A stretch of 64,000 nt of DNA, taken from Acidimicrobiales bacterium (GTDB lineage: Bacteria > Actinomycetota > Acidimicrobiia > Acidimicrobiales > Palsa-688). The notes under the pieces were generated by a model that saw only the letters and a program-made list of their open reading frames with translations, did no database searches and was not told where the DNA came from. The translations under genes were made by a program, and so were the position numbers. The stretch is from contig DATLUM010000011.1 of NCBI GenBank assembly GCA_035533095.1, positions 1 through 64,000 of the forward strand, read 5' to 3'. This document shows, in pieces, positions 39,094-47,203 of the stretch (position 1 is its first letter; every line of letters starts with the position of its first letter).

Positions 39094-39912
39094 ATGAGAC
39101 TCGACGGTCAGGTCGCTGTAGTGACGGGAGGGGCAAGCGGGATCGGGGAGGGGATCGTCACCCGGTTCGCTGCCGAAGGAGCGAAGGTCGTCGTCGCCGA
39201 CATCGACTTTGCCGCCGGCGAACGGGTGGCAAAGGAGATCGGGGGTCTGTTCGTCGAGTGCGACGTGTCCGACGAATCTCAGATCGCCGCTGCGGTCGAT
39301 GCGGCGGTGTCGGAGTTCGGCGGGCTCGACTGCTTCGTCGGCAACGCCGGCTTCGGGGGAGCGCGCGGCCCGATCACCGACCTCGACGCCGGCGAGTTCG
39401 ACACGACCGTGGCAGTGTTGCTGAAGGCGGTCGCGCTCGGGATGAAGCACGCCTGCCGTGCGATGCAGACGGGCCCCGGTTTGGCGGGACGCGGCGGTTC
39501 GATCATCTCGACGTCCTCGGTCGCCGGCCTGATGGGCGGGATGGGACCTCACGTCTATTCGGCCTGCAAGGCGGGAGTGATCGGCATCACCCGTTCGGTC
39601 GCCCTGGAGCAGGGCCCGTTCGGGATCAGGGTGAACTGCATCAACCCGGGAGGGATCGACACGCCGATCTTCGCCCGGGGTCTCGGCGTCCACGACGACC
39701 CGGACATGTCCGCTCAGGTCACCAGACTCGTCGCGGACGGCGTGGCCGCTCAGGTGCCGCTGGGCCGGATCGGCAAGCCCGCCGACATCGCAGGCGCGGC
39801 GGTGTGGTTGGCCTCGCCGGACTCGTCGTACGTGACCGGTCAGGCGATCGTGGTGGACGGCGGTCTCACCTCGACCAAGCAGCTCGTCCAACTCCCGGAG
39901 CAATACCAGTGA
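39094..39912 (+). CDS. Short-chain dehydrogenase/reductase
   Basis: Classical SDR of 272 residues with TGGASGIG at the N-terminus, VECDVSDESQ, GNAGFGG, the STSSVAGL serine and YSACK (YxxxK) catalytic motifs, then NPGGIDTP and the usual C-terminal VTGQAIVVDGGL. It is complete. The product probably feeds the co-translated epoxide-hydrolase-type enzyme, whose GTG overlaps this stop (GTGA). The substrate is not evident. A leaderless start is supported by TAATCT 6 bases upstream. Confidence 0.9.
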   Translation: MRLDGQVAVVTGGASGIGEGIVTRFAAEGAKVVVADIDFAAGERVAKEIGGLFVECDVSDESQIAAAVDAAVSEFGGLDCFVGNAGFGGARGPITDLDAGEFDTTVAVLLKAVALGMKHACRAMQTGPGLAGRGGSIISTSSVAGLMGGMGPHVYSACKAGVIGITRSVALEQGPFGIRVNCINPGGIDTPIFARGLGVHDDPDMSAQVTRLVADGVAAQVPLGRIGKPADIAGAAVWLASPDSSYVTGQAIVVDGGLTSTKQLVQLPEQYQ

Positions 39913-40886
39913 ACTCGCAGGTTCTCGACGCCCGGGGCACCCGCATCCACGCGGTCACCGACGGCCCCGAGGAAGGGCCACTCGTCCTGTTCGTCCACGG
40001 GTTCCCGGAGTCGTGGTACTCGTGGCGCCACCAGATCCCGGTCCTGGCCGGCGCCGGCTACCACGTCGCAGCGATCGACGTCCGCGGCTACGGCCGTTCC
40101 TCCGCTCCGCCGGACATCGAGGCCTACGGCATGCTCCACCACGTCAACGACAATCTCGGCGTCGTCGAAGCCCTCGGCCACGAAACGGCCATCGTGATCG
40201 GCCACGACTGGGGAGCGCCGATCGCCTGCAACTCGGCGCTTCTGCGGCCCGACGTCTTTACCGCGGTGGCGATGCTCAGTGTCCCGTACAACCCGGTCTC
40301 GTCGCGCCGGCCGACCGCAGCGCTGGCCGAGCTGGGTGCCGCCATCGGCGAGGAGTTCTACATCATCTACTTCCAGGAGCCCGGCCGTGCCGAAGCCGAG
40401 GCTGAGCTCGACGTCCGCGGCTGGGTGCTCGGGTTCCTGATCGGCGCGTCGGGTGACGCTGAGCGGCCGGCGGACGGCGGCACGATCGCGAGCATTCCCC
40501 CTGGTGGGATGATGCGCGACCGCTTTGTTGTACCGGAGGGCCCCGACAAGCTGCCTTCCTGGCTCACTCGAGAAGATGTCGACTTCTACGTCGGCGAGTT
40601 CGAACGTACGGGCTTCCGTGGCCCGTTGAACCGCTACCGCAACATCGACCGAGACTGGCGTGATCTGCAGCCGTGGCGAGGCCGCCCGATCGAGGTGCCT
40701 TCCCTGTTCATCGGCGGTGAGCGCGACGGGCCGACCATGTGGGGGGCCAACGCCATCTCCCGGTTCCCGTCGACCCTGCCGGCGCTGCGGGGCAGCCACG
40801 TCCTGCCGGGCTGCGGTCACTGGGTCCAGCAGGAGCGTCCCGACGAAGTCAACGAGTTACTCCTCGAATGGCTGATATCTCTCTAA
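39909..40886 (+). CDS. Alpha/beta hydrolase, epoxide hydrolase type
   Basis: Alpha/beta-hydrolase of 325 residues. HGFPESWYSWRHQI carries the oxyanion HGFP motif, GHDWGAPIA holds the nucleophilic Asp of epoxide hydrolases and haloalkane dehalogenases, and GCGHWVQQERPDEV the catalytic His. Residues in the lid (about 140-240) are typical of soluble epoxide hydrolases. GTG start overlapping the SDR stop means coupled translation. The acyl-CoA ligase gene begins 13 bases after its stop, so epoxide or ester opening may precede CoA activation. Confidence 0.9.
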   Translation: MNSQVLDARGTRIHAVTDGPEEGPLVLFVHGFPESWYSWRHQIPVLAGAGYHVAAIDVRGYGRSSAPPDIEAYGMLHHVNDNLGVVEALGHETAIVIGHDWGAPIACNSALLRPDVFTAVAMLSVPYNPVSSRRPTAALAELGAAIGEEFYIIYFQEPGRAEAEAELDVRGWVLGFLIGASGDAERPADGGTIASIPPGGMMRDRFVVPEGPDKLPSWLTREDVDFYVGEFERTGFRGPLNRYRNIDRDWRDLQPWRGRPIEVPSLFIGGERDGPTMWGANAISRFPSTLPALRGSHVLPGCGHWVQQERPDEVNELLLEWLISL

Positions 40887-40899
40887 CCCTGGAAGTCAC

Positions 40900-42432
40900 A
40901 TGACACCTGACATCACACTGGGCAGTTGGTTCGCCAAGCGGGCTGCAGCCACACCCGAAGCACGAGCACTCACCTTTTGCCCGCAGAGCGAAGAGAGTTC
41001 GACGCTCACCTTCGCCCAGATGCTCGACCGGATAGACCGGCTCGCTGCCGCGTTCCGTGAAGGCGGTGTCTGCAGGGGCGATCGGGTCGGGTTCCTGGGT
41101 CTCAACCATCCGGCGTTCTTCGAAACGTTGTTCGCTGCGGCGCGACTCGGGGCGATCTTTGTCCCCCTCAACTTCCGGCTCACAGGACCGGAGCTGTCGT
41201 TCATCATCTGCGACGCCGGCATACACACTCTCGTGACGGACGCCGATCACCAGTCGGTCATCGACTCGATCCGCGACGAGATCCCCGTGCGCAAGCACAT
41301 CGGTGTCGGTGCGGAGCTCGAAACCACGATCGGTTCCCACGAGCCGCTCGACATGGTCGAGCCCGGAGAACCCGAATCCGTCGCCGTGATCATGTACACG
41401 TCTGGCACGACCGGTCGCCCCAAGGGCGCCATGCTCACCCACGCCAACCTGTGGTGGAACAACACCAACAACCTCCACATGTTCGACGTCCTCGGTGCCG
41501 ACGTGACCCTGGTGGCGGCGCCGCTGTTCCACATCGGCGGGCTCAACGTCACGACGCTGGTCACGTGGCAGCGCGGGGGAGAGGTCGTGCTGTTCCGAAC
41601 CTTCGACCCGGGTGCGTGCCTGGAGGCGATCCCCCGCTACGGGGTGACGACGATGTTCGGCGTGCCGGCCATGTTCCTCTTCATGAGCCAGCACCCGGCG
41701 TTCGGTACCACCGATCTCACCAGCGTGCGCACGCTGGTCTGCGGCGGCGCCCCGGTGCCCGAGCCGCTGATCAAGCTGTACAACGGCCGTGGCATACCGA
41801 TCCAGCAGGGTTACGGGTTGACGGAGACGTCGCCGGCGGTGTCGTTTCTGGGGCCCCAGTACGCGCTGGCGAAGGTGGGGTCAGCGGGGCGGCCACCGCT
41901 GTTCGTGGAGATCAAGATCGTCGACGGTGACGGCCGGCGCGTCGATGAACCCGGTGGGCGCGGCGAGATCTGCTGCCGGGGTCCCAACATCATGAAGGGC
42001 TACTGGAACCGGCCCGACGCGACCGCTCAGGCGATCGACGAGCAAGGCTGGTTCCATACCGGCGATGTCGGCTACCTCGATGACGAGGGCTTCCTCTACA
42101 TCGCCGACCGCGTCAAGGACATGGTGATCAGCGGCGGCGAGAACATTTACCCGGCCGAGGTCGAGAGCGTGCTCTACGAGCATCCGGCCATCACCGAAGT
42201 CGCGGTCATCGGTGTACCGGACGAGCGGTGGGGCGAAGCCGTGGCGGCTGTGGTCGTACTCAAGGAGGGTGCTTCTCTCAGCTTGGACGAGTTGCGCGAC
42301 TTCGCCGGTCGTTCGCTGGCCCGTTACAAGCTGCCGAGTCATCTGCACTTCGTCGACGTGCTGCCTCGTAACCCTGCGGGCAAGGTGCTGAAGTTCGAGC
42401 TTCGTGACAGGGTTGCCGAGGGCGGGCCGTAG
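40900..42432 (+). CDS. Acyl-CoA synthetase (AMP-forming)
   Basis: ANL-family ligase of 510 residues that activates a carboxylic acid to its CoA thioester through an acyl-AMP. Motifs: the phosphate loop YTSGTTGRPKGAML, QGYGLTETSP, the hinge GDVGYLDDEGFLYIADRVKDMVISGGENIYPAEVE, and the C-terminal catalytic lysine in PRNPAGKVLK. The closest types are medium- or long-chain and aryl-acid ligases. GGAAG lies just before the ATG. Its stop codon TAG starts the -10 of the downstream F420 gene. Confidence 0.92.
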   Translation: MTPDITLGSWFAKRAAATPEARALTFCPQSEESSTLTFAQMLDRIDRLAAAFREGGVCRGDRVGFLGLNHPAFFETLFAAARLGAIFVPLNFRLTGPELSFIICDAGIHTLVTDADHQSVIDSIRDEIPVRKHIGVGAELETTIGSHEPLDMVEPGEPESVAVIMYTSGTTGRPKGAMLTHANLWWNNTNNLHMFDVLGADVTLVAAPLFHIGGLNVTTLVTWQRGGEVVLFRTFDPGACLEAIPRYGVTTMFGVPAMFLFMSQHPAFGTTDLTSVRTLVCGGAPVPEPLIKLYNGRGIPIQQGYGLTETSPAVSFLGPQYALAKVGSAGRPPLFVEIKIVDGDGRRVDEPGGRGEICCRGPNIMKGYWNRPDATAQAIDEQGWFHTGDVGYLDDEGFLYIADRVKDMVISGGENIYPAEVESVLYEHPAITEVAVIGVPDERWGEAVAAVVVLKEGASLSLDELRDFAGRSLARYKLPSHLHFVDVLPRNPAGKVLKFELRDRVAEGGP

Positions 42433-42435
42433 CAT
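42430..42435 (+). promoter_or_regulatory. -10 hexamer TAGCAT overlapping the acyl-CoA ligase stop
   Basis: The ligase stop TAG (42430-42432) is the first half of TAGCAT, which ends 6 bases before the ATG at 42442. Confidence 0.45.
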
Positions 42436-42441
42436 GGGCTC

Positions 42442-42855
42442 ATGCCCGAGGTAAACGACTGGAACCAGAAGATCATCGAGGAGTTCCGCTCCAATGCCGG
42501 CCGCGTCGGAGGCCAGTTCGAAGGCGCTCCGGTGCTGTTGCTTCACACGACCGGTGCGAAGTCAGGAGCGGAGCGGGTCAACCCGATGATGTACCTCGAC
42601 CTGGACGGCCGGCGCTTCGTGTTCGCCTCCAAGGCCGGCGCGCCCACGAGTCCGGACTGGTACCACAACCTCGTCGCGAACCCAGCCGTTCGAGTCGAGG
42701 CCGGCTCCGAGGAGTACGGGGCCACCGCCATGCCCGTCACGGGTGACGAGCGCGACCGCGTCTACGCCGAGCAGGCTCGCCGGTATCGTGGTTTCGCCGA
42801 GTATCAGGAGAAGACCGATCGGGTCATCCCTGTGGTCGAGCTGGTTCGCGTATAG
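42442..42855 (+). CDS. Deazaflavin (F420)-dependent nitroreductase-family protein
   Basis: Small split-barrel protein of 137 residues of the Ddn/FDOR type. LLLHTTGAKSGAERVNPMMYLDLDGRRFVFASKAGAPTSPDWYHNLVANPAVRVE is the family core; the SPDWYHNL motif is conserved in F420-binding members. These proteins reduce quinones or other enones with F420H2. With the LLM enzyme at 49871, it indicates that the organism makes coenzyme F420. Leaderless start likely. Confidence 0.9.
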   Translation: MPEVNDWNQKIIEEFRSNAGRVGGQFEGAPVLLLHTTGAKSGAERVNPMMYLDLDGRRFVFASKAGAPTSPDWYHNLVANPAVRVEAGSEEYGATAMPVTGDERDRVYAEQARRYRGFAEYQEKTDRVIPVVELVRV

Positions 42856-42858
42856 CTC

Positions 42859-43095
42859 CTAGCTGTTCTTCTTGGCGGTGGCCTTGCCGCCCTTGCGGCC
42901 GGCCGCCTTGTGCTGAGCGGTCGTGCCGCCCTGCTTCGAACTGCCGGAGCTCCCGCCCGACCCGGACTTCTTGCCGCCGTGGCTCGAGGCGCTGGGTGAG
43001 TTGGCGATGCGTGCCGCACGCTGCTTGGACATGCCCTTGTCCTTGAGAGCTTCGTACTGCTTCTCGTTTTTGACGTTGGCTTGCTTGGATGGCAT
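42859..43095 (-). CDS. Small basic low-complexity protein (plasmid-stabilisation/DUF7218-like)
   Basis: Protein of 78 residues. The N-terminal part (VKNEKQYEALKDKGMSKQRAARIANS) is an ordered helical motif seen in small actinobacterial DUF7218-type proteins; the rest is Gly/Ser/Lys-rich with AAGRKGGKATAKK at the end, resembling histone-like or nucleic-acid-binding tails. The ATG at 43095 is preceded on the minus strand by GGAAGAG. The start region overlaps that of the divergent acylphosphatase. DNA or RNA binding is an inference from the charge. Confidence 0.7.
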   Translation of the reverse strand: MPSKQANVKNEKQYEALKDKGMSKQRAARIANSPSASSHGGKKSGSGGSSGSSKQGGTTAQHKAAGRKGGKATAKKNS

Positions 43096-43379
43096 GTAGT
43101 TACTCTTCCCAGATTCATCGGGTTCACGTGTGGGTGAGCGGTCGAGTGCAGGGGGTGTGGTACCGCCAGTCGTGCGCCGATGTCGCTCGGGCCGCCGGCG
43201 TCTGCGGGTGGGTGCGCAACCTTTCGGACGGGCGGGTGGAGGCGGTGTTCGAGGGCGGTGCCGAGTCGGTCGACCGGATGGTGGCGTGGTGCCGGGTCGG
43301 GCCGCCGCGCGCCTCGGTGGTCGGCGTCGAGGTGGCGCGGGAGCAGGCGGAGGGTCTCGGCGGCTTCGCCGTCCGCTGA
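43089..43379 (+). CDS. Acylphosphatase
   Basis: Small enzyme that hydrolyses acyl phosphates such as carbamoyl or 1,3-bisphosphoglyceryl phosphate. The core VHVWVSGRVQGVWYRQSC carries the catalytic arginine, and GWVRNLSDGRVEAVFEG the catalytic asparagine. The length is 96 residues from ATG 43089, but this start overlaps the divergent gene by 7 bases and adds eight residues not usual for the family. TACTCT at 43101-43106 lies 6 bases before an in-frame ATT at 43113 that would give IHRVHVWVSG; GTG 43128 is another option. Start uncertain, identity clear. Confidence 0.88.
   Translation: MACSYSSQIHRVHVWVSGRVQGVWYRQSCADVARAAGVCGWVRNLSDGRVEAVFEGGAESVDRMVAWCRVGPPRASVVGVEVAREQAEGLGGFAVR
43101..43106 (+). 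promoter_or_regulatory. -10 hexamer TACTCT before a possible ATT start of acylphosphatase
   Basis: Same hexamer as at tatA, 6 bases before ATT 43113. It lies downstream of ATG 43089, so a transcript from it could not use that ATG. Confidence 0.35.
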
Positions 43380-43380
43380 G

Positions 43381-43410
43381 CCGGCGGGCTGCGGCGGGCT
43401 GCGGCGGGCT
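43381..43410 (+). repeat. Three tandem 10-base repeats between acylphosphatase and SDR
   Basis: GCGGCGGGCT occurs three times in a row, the first copy with C as first base (43381-43390, 43391-43400, 43401-43410). The last T begins the TACGGT -10 of the SDR. Confidence 0.75.
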
Positions 43411-43415
43411 ACGGT
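43410..43415 (+). promoter_or_regulatory. -10 hexamer TACGGT for the SDR at 43424
   Basis: TACGGT ends 8 bases before the ATG at 43424. The gap GCCGCCCC has no Shine-Dalgarno. Confidence 0.45.
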
Positions 43416-43423
43416 GCCGCCCC

Positions 43424-44263
43424 ATGAAGAGCATCCTGGTGACTGGGGCGTCCACGGGCATCGGCGAGGCATGCGCGCTCGACCTCGACCGGCACGGGCA
43501 CAAGGTGTACGCCGGCGTTCGTCGTTCGGCCGACGGTGATCAGCTCGCCTCGAAGGCCTCGGACCGCCTGGTACCTGTGATCCTCGACGTCACCGATCAG
43601 GCGACCATCGACGCAGCCGCCAAGCGCATCAGCGAGGAGTCCGGCAACGAGCTACACGGCCTCGTCAACAACGCCGGCATCGGCCGCGGTGGCCCTCTCG
43701 AGTTCCTCGAGCTCGACGAGTGGAGGGAGCAACTCGAGGTCAACGTGGTGGGCCAGGTCGCCGTCACCAAGTCGATGCTGGGCCTGATCCGCTCCGGCCA
43801 CGGGCGGATCGTCTTCATCGGCTCGATCGGCGGCAAGGTCGCCACCATGATGATGGGTCCTTACAACGCGTCGAAGTTCGCGATCGAGGGCATCGGCGAG
43901 GCTCTGCGGCACGAGCTGCACCCCTGGGGTATCAACGTGGCTGTCGTCGAGCCAGGCGCGATCCGCACGGAGATCTGGTCGAAGGCCACCGAGACGGCGG
44001 ACCAGCTGGAGGCTTCGCTTTCTGCGGAGGCGCTGTCCTTGTACGGCCGGCTCATGGCTTCGATGCGCAAGGCACTGCAGATGCAGACCCGTAACGCCGT
44101 GCCGGCGCAAAAGGCCGCCGACGCCGTCCGGCATGCCCTGTTCGATCCGCGGCCTCGCACCCGGTATCTGGTCGGTCGCGACGCTCGGGCTATGTCCGCC
44201 ATGGTGCGGCTGCTACCCGACCGGGCACGCGAAGCTCTGGTGCGCCGGGTGGCGGGGCCGTGA
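43424..44263 (+). CDS. Short-chain dehydrogenase/reductase
   Basis: SDR of 279 residues: ILVTGASTGIGEACALDL at the N-terminus, NNAGIGRGGPLEF, GSIGGKVA with the serine, YNASK (YxxxK) and EPGAIRTEIW. The subgroup resembles retinol/17-beta-hydroxysteroid-type SDRs with a C-terminal extension (RTRYLVGRDARAMSAMVRLLPDRAREALVRR). The probable substrate is a lipid or steroid-like alcohol, by family only. It stands alone at the end of the catabolic block. Confidence 0.88.
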   Translation: MKSILVTGASTGIGEACALDLDRHGHKVYAGVRRSADGDQLASKASDRLVPVILDVTDQATIDAAAKRISEESGNELHGLVNNAGIGRGGPLEFLELDEWREQLEVNVVGQVAVTKSMLGLIRSGHGRIVFIGSIGGKVATMMMGPYNASKFAIEGIGEALRHELHPWGINVAVVEPGAIRTEIWSKATETADQLEASLSAEALSLYGRLMASMRKALQMQTRNAVPAQKAADAVRHALFDPRPRTRYLVGRDARAMSAMVRLLPDRAREALVRRVAGP

Positions 44264-44281
44264 TCTGCTGCTGCTCTCTCT

Positions 44282-45064
44282 CTAGTTGGTGATCACCGCC
44301 TGCACCTGCTGAACCGGGAAGCCCGTGATGGTGGCGGTTGTGCGCAAGCCGCCGAGGTTGCCGGCAGCGCCGGCGAGCGACCAGGTAGCCGTCCATCCCT
44401 CGTCTATGACCACGTTGTAGGACCCGACGTAGTCGTAGGTGTGGGTGATCCCGCCTTGGGGCCACGGTTGCCCCTCGCTGCTGTACGGCCCGGTCCAGGT
44501 CGGGTAGCTGCCGTCTCCCCAGTTGACGCTGTACTCGCCTTGCGGCGTGATCGTGAGCTGCCCGATCGGCGTGTTGAACACGTACGGCCCGGGAGTCGTC
44601 TGCCCGTGCGTGACCAGGTACGCCGGCTTGCCTGTGACGGCGTACCCGGGCGGTATCGATGGTTGCGGCGTTGGCAGGGGAATGGTCTTCCAGAACTGCA
44701 GCGCCAGCGCGCCCGGATCGATCGGCGCCGGCCTCTGCCTCGCCGGCGGGCACGGCGGCAAGCTCACCGTGCCCAGGAACTGCATCACCCTTTCGTTGGC
44801 CATCCCCTGAGGCGGCCCGAATGCGATGCACGGCCCATGAGGACCGTAGGCCACGTACTCCATTAGGAATTCGCTAGTGGTTGGTGGCGCCGTCGGTGGC
44901 GGACTTGCCGGCTTCCCGGGCCTGTGAACGACATATTGAGCGCCGCAGAGGATTGAGGTGCCCAATGATCCCGCAACGCACCCTGACGTCTGATTATTGC
45001 CAGACGTAGACATTGGAAGGAAGAGAAGAGAAATCGCGGTTAGTCGTCCGAGCAGGCCTAGCAC
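44282..45064 (-). CDS. Secreted protein with PKD-like domain
   Basis: Protein of 260 residues with a signal-type N-terminus (VLGLLGRLTAISLLFLPMSTS), a Pro-rich linker (PASPPPTAPPTT) and a C-terminal beta domain with YSVNWGDGSYPTW..GITHTYDYVGSYNVVID, the WGDG..HTY..G.Y pattern of PKD/immunoglobulin-like folds. It should be exported. GTG 45064 is chosen because it overlaps the end of the upstream lipoprotein gene and gives a signal peptide directly. The longer frame would run into that gene. G+C is lower than average in its 5' half. Function unknown. Confidence 0.7.
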   Translation of the reverse strand: MLGLLGRLTAISLLFLPMSTSGNNQTSGCVAGSLGTSILCGAQYVVHRPGKPASPPPTAPPTTSEFLMEYVAYGPHGPCIAFGPPQGMANERVMQFLGTVSLPPCPPARQRPAPIDPGALALQFWKTIPLPTPQPSIPPGYAVTGKPAYLVTHGQTTPGPYVFNTPIGQLTITPQGEYSVNWGDGSYPTWTGPYSSEGQPWPQGGITHTYDYVGSYNVVIDEGWTATWSLAGAAGNLGGLRTTATITGFPVQQVQAVITN

Positions 45065-45636
45065 GGGCTCGTCACCGTTGTAGGAACTGCGAAGTCTTCG
45101 TTGTCGGAGAGGGCCCACGGCGTCGGATTCAAATGAGTCGGATCTTGTGCATCGGTCTTCAGGCTGAGTTGCCAATACTCCGATGCGGCTGGCGGACCGG
45201 GCTTGACTTCGACTGCTGAGAGATCGCTCGACGTCGCGACGAAGATGCACCCGCCTGTCCAGGAGATCAACCGGTTCACTGTTGTAACGCGGTCCCCGGG
45301 AGTCGCTTTGACATTACTTAGGCCCGACTCCAGACCCTGCTGGAAGACCTTCACTTCGACCGAGAAGAGAGGATCTTGATAGATGGCCTGGAGTTCCCTA
45401 GTAACCCCAGGAGAGATTCGACGCGACGCCACGACGGATCGCACTGCGTCGCCGTTGATGTGATTCAGGACCTTGAAGACGGCGTCGACGTATGCCGGCG
45501 TGATGACCGCCGGCACGACATCCGGATTCGGGCCAGGAGCGGCAGGGGGTCTGGTGCTCTTCTTACCGCCCCCGGAGCAGGCCGGCACCACTGAGAGCAA
45601 CAAGGCCGTCCCGAGTGCCAGAATCCTGCGTCTCAT
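45058..45636 (-). CDS. Putative lipoprotein of unknown function
   Basis: Protein of 192 residues with a lipoprotein signal: MRRRILALGTALLLSVVPACSGGG, where the cysteine at residue 20 would be lipidated. The rest is a soluble domain of about 165 residues (AVITPAYVDAVFKVLNHINGDAVRSVVASRRISPG..) with no domain I recognise. ATG 45636 fits the signal peptide better than the GTG eight codons earlier. A 12-bp palindrome lies just upstream. Local G+C is about 52% (31 of 60 bases at 45361-45420), well below the surroundings, which hints at acquisition by transfer. Confidence 0.7.
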   Translation of the reverse strand: MRRRILALGTALLLSVVPACSGGGKKSTRPPAAPGPNPDVVPAVITPAYVDAVFKVLNHINGDAVRSVVASRRISPGVTRELQAIYQDPLFSVEVKVFQQGLESGLSNVKATPGDRVTTVNRLISWTGGCIFVATSSDLSAVEVKPGPPAASEYWQLSLKTDAQDPTHLNPTPWALSDNEDFAVPTTVTSPC

Positions 45637-45638
45637 AG

Positions 45639-45650
45639 GTTCTCGAGAAC
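45639..45650. promoter_or_regulatory. 12-bp perfect palindrome upstream of the lipoprotein gene
   Basis: GTTCTCGAGAAC is its own reverse complement and ends 2 bases before the lipoprotein ATG on the minus strand. Its position is suitable for a dimeric repressor; no dedicated regulator is adjacent. Confidence 0.45.
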
Positions 45651-45814
45651 TTTCGCACACCGGACAGATGCCCGCAATAGGGACTTCGGCCCCCCTCCGC
45701 CGGGAGGCAGGTCAAGACGTGTCCGGGGGTGCCGGCGGGTCCGTAGGCGGCCTCGGCGGCGGGGGTTTCTTTACCGAACAAACGTTCGATCAGTCAAGGC
45801 AGAAATGCAAATCG

Positions 45815-47107
45815 TCAACCACTCTCAGGTCTGGGAGATCCTGCCAACCCTGCAATGAGGGAGACGTCCGGCGGTTCTTCTAGAAGCTGGCCGGGCTGAT
45901 GTGGGTCGCGGCCGGCGAGGATCGGGTGCCGGAACGCAACGATCACCACTACGAGCAGGATCAAGGCCCCCGCGACCGTCACGGCGCGGATTCCCACGAC
46001 GTTCGCTATCGTTCCCTGCGCGATTGCGCCGATCGGGTAAAGGATCCCGAGCGCCATCATGTAGAGGCCGAGCATCCGGCCCCGCAGCGCGTCAGGGGCG
46101 TTCAACTGGATGATGGTGTTGCATCCGGCAAGCACACCGATATAGGCGGAGCCGACAAGCACCATCGCCACGGCCGCCACCCACAGAGCCGGCGAAAGGC
46201 CATACAAGACGAGCAACAGCGAGACGGCGATTAGATCGGCGAGCAGCACCAATCTTCGCCCGAACCGCGCGGCGAGAGGTGTCAGCGCCAGCGCCCCCAA
46301 TACCGCACCGATGCCCTGCGCCGTCACGAGCACCGATGTACCGGACGCTTTCGAGTGGAACGCCTTCAACGCGACCGCTGGTATCAAGGCAATGAACGGC
46401 GACGCGGTCAGGGCGACCACCGATATCAGCATCACGGCTAGGCGGGCCGCAGGTGTCCGGGCCGTCGCTCGCAGGCCGTCGCGCAGCCGCTTCGACACTG
46501 ACTCCACCTGGCCCTCTATCTGCCGCGCGGGCAACCGCACAAACAACAGCGCGACCAAGACTGCGAAAAAGGACCCGGCGTTGATCCCGAACGCCCACCC
46601 GTACCCGCCGGCGACGATCGCGACTCCCGCCAGCGCCGGACCTATCACCCTTCCGAGGTTGAATTGGGCTGAGGACAAAGAGATCGCGGATCCGAGTTCC
46701 CCCGGTGGTACGAGGTTCGGCAGCATCGCTTGGTAGGCGGGGAAGCCGATCGCGGACATGGCTCCTCCACCGAAGACCAACACGGTGACGGCGGCGGGGG
46801 AGGCGTGACCGGTGGCGGCGAGGATGGTCAGGGCGGCGGCGAACACCGTCTCGCCGACGGTCGTGACGAACAACCACTTCCTCCGGTCCATCCGGTCCGC
46901 CATCAGCCCACCCACTGGCGACAGCAGCCCGATAGGCAGGAACGCCGCGGCCGCCACCAGGCCTGTCCATCCGGCCTTGCCGGTCTTTTCGGTGACGAGG
47001 ACCCCGACCGCCACCGTCTGCATCCACGACCCGATGTTGGACAGCAGGGCTGCTGACCAGATGAGCGCGAAGTTGCGGTAGCGCAGAGGGCGAAGCGAGC
47101 TCAGCAT
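45815..47107 (-). CDS. MFS transporter (EntS/drug exporter type)
   Basis: Major facilitator protein of 430 residues with about 12 membrane helices. It begins LRPLRYRNFALIWSAALLSNIGSWMQTVAVGVLV, typical of the EntS-like exporter group; the loop 2-3 motif GGLMADRMDRRKWL is present. Substrate is unknown; siderophores or drugs are transported by relatives. ATG 47107 is chosen over the GTG two codons before. TAGGCT ends 10 bases upstream. The gap to the lipoprotein gene (45637-45814) holds a CCTCC/GGAGG hairpin and no gene. Confidence 0.9.
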   Translation of the reverse strand: MLSSLRPLRYRNFALIWSAALLSNIGSWMQTVAVGVLVTEKTGKAGWTGLVAAAAFLPIGLLSPVGGLMADRMDRRKWLFVTTVGETVFAAALTILAATGHASPAAVTVLVFGGGAMSAIGFPAYQAMLPNLVPPGELGSAISLSSAQFNLGRVIGPALAGVAIVAGGYGWAFGINAGSFFAVLVALLFVRLPARQIEGQVESVSKRLRDGLRATARTPAARLAVMLISVVALTASPFIALIPAVALKAFHSKASGTSVLVTAQGIGAVLGALALTPLAARFGRRLVLLADLIAVSLLLVLYGLSPALWVAAVAMVLVGSAYIGVLAGCNTIIQLNAPDALRGRMLGLYMMALGILYPIGAIAQGTIANVVGIRAVTVAGALILLVVVIVAFRHPILAGRDPHQPGQLLEEPPDVSLIAGLAGSPRPESG

Positions 47108-47203
47108 CGGCACGCCGAGCCTACGGGCGATTGCCCGGCAGGAGGCCCGGCGGCGGGCTCTTCCTGTTTGTCAGCCCGGAGAAGATTGACTAGACCGACG
47201 GCT

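Noticed and set aside
37884-40886. 1000-codon plus-strand open frame suggesting a giant protein
   Set aside because: Only its last 325 codons are a real gene (epoxide hydrolase type). The first part is antisense to DUF445 and out of frame with the SDR.
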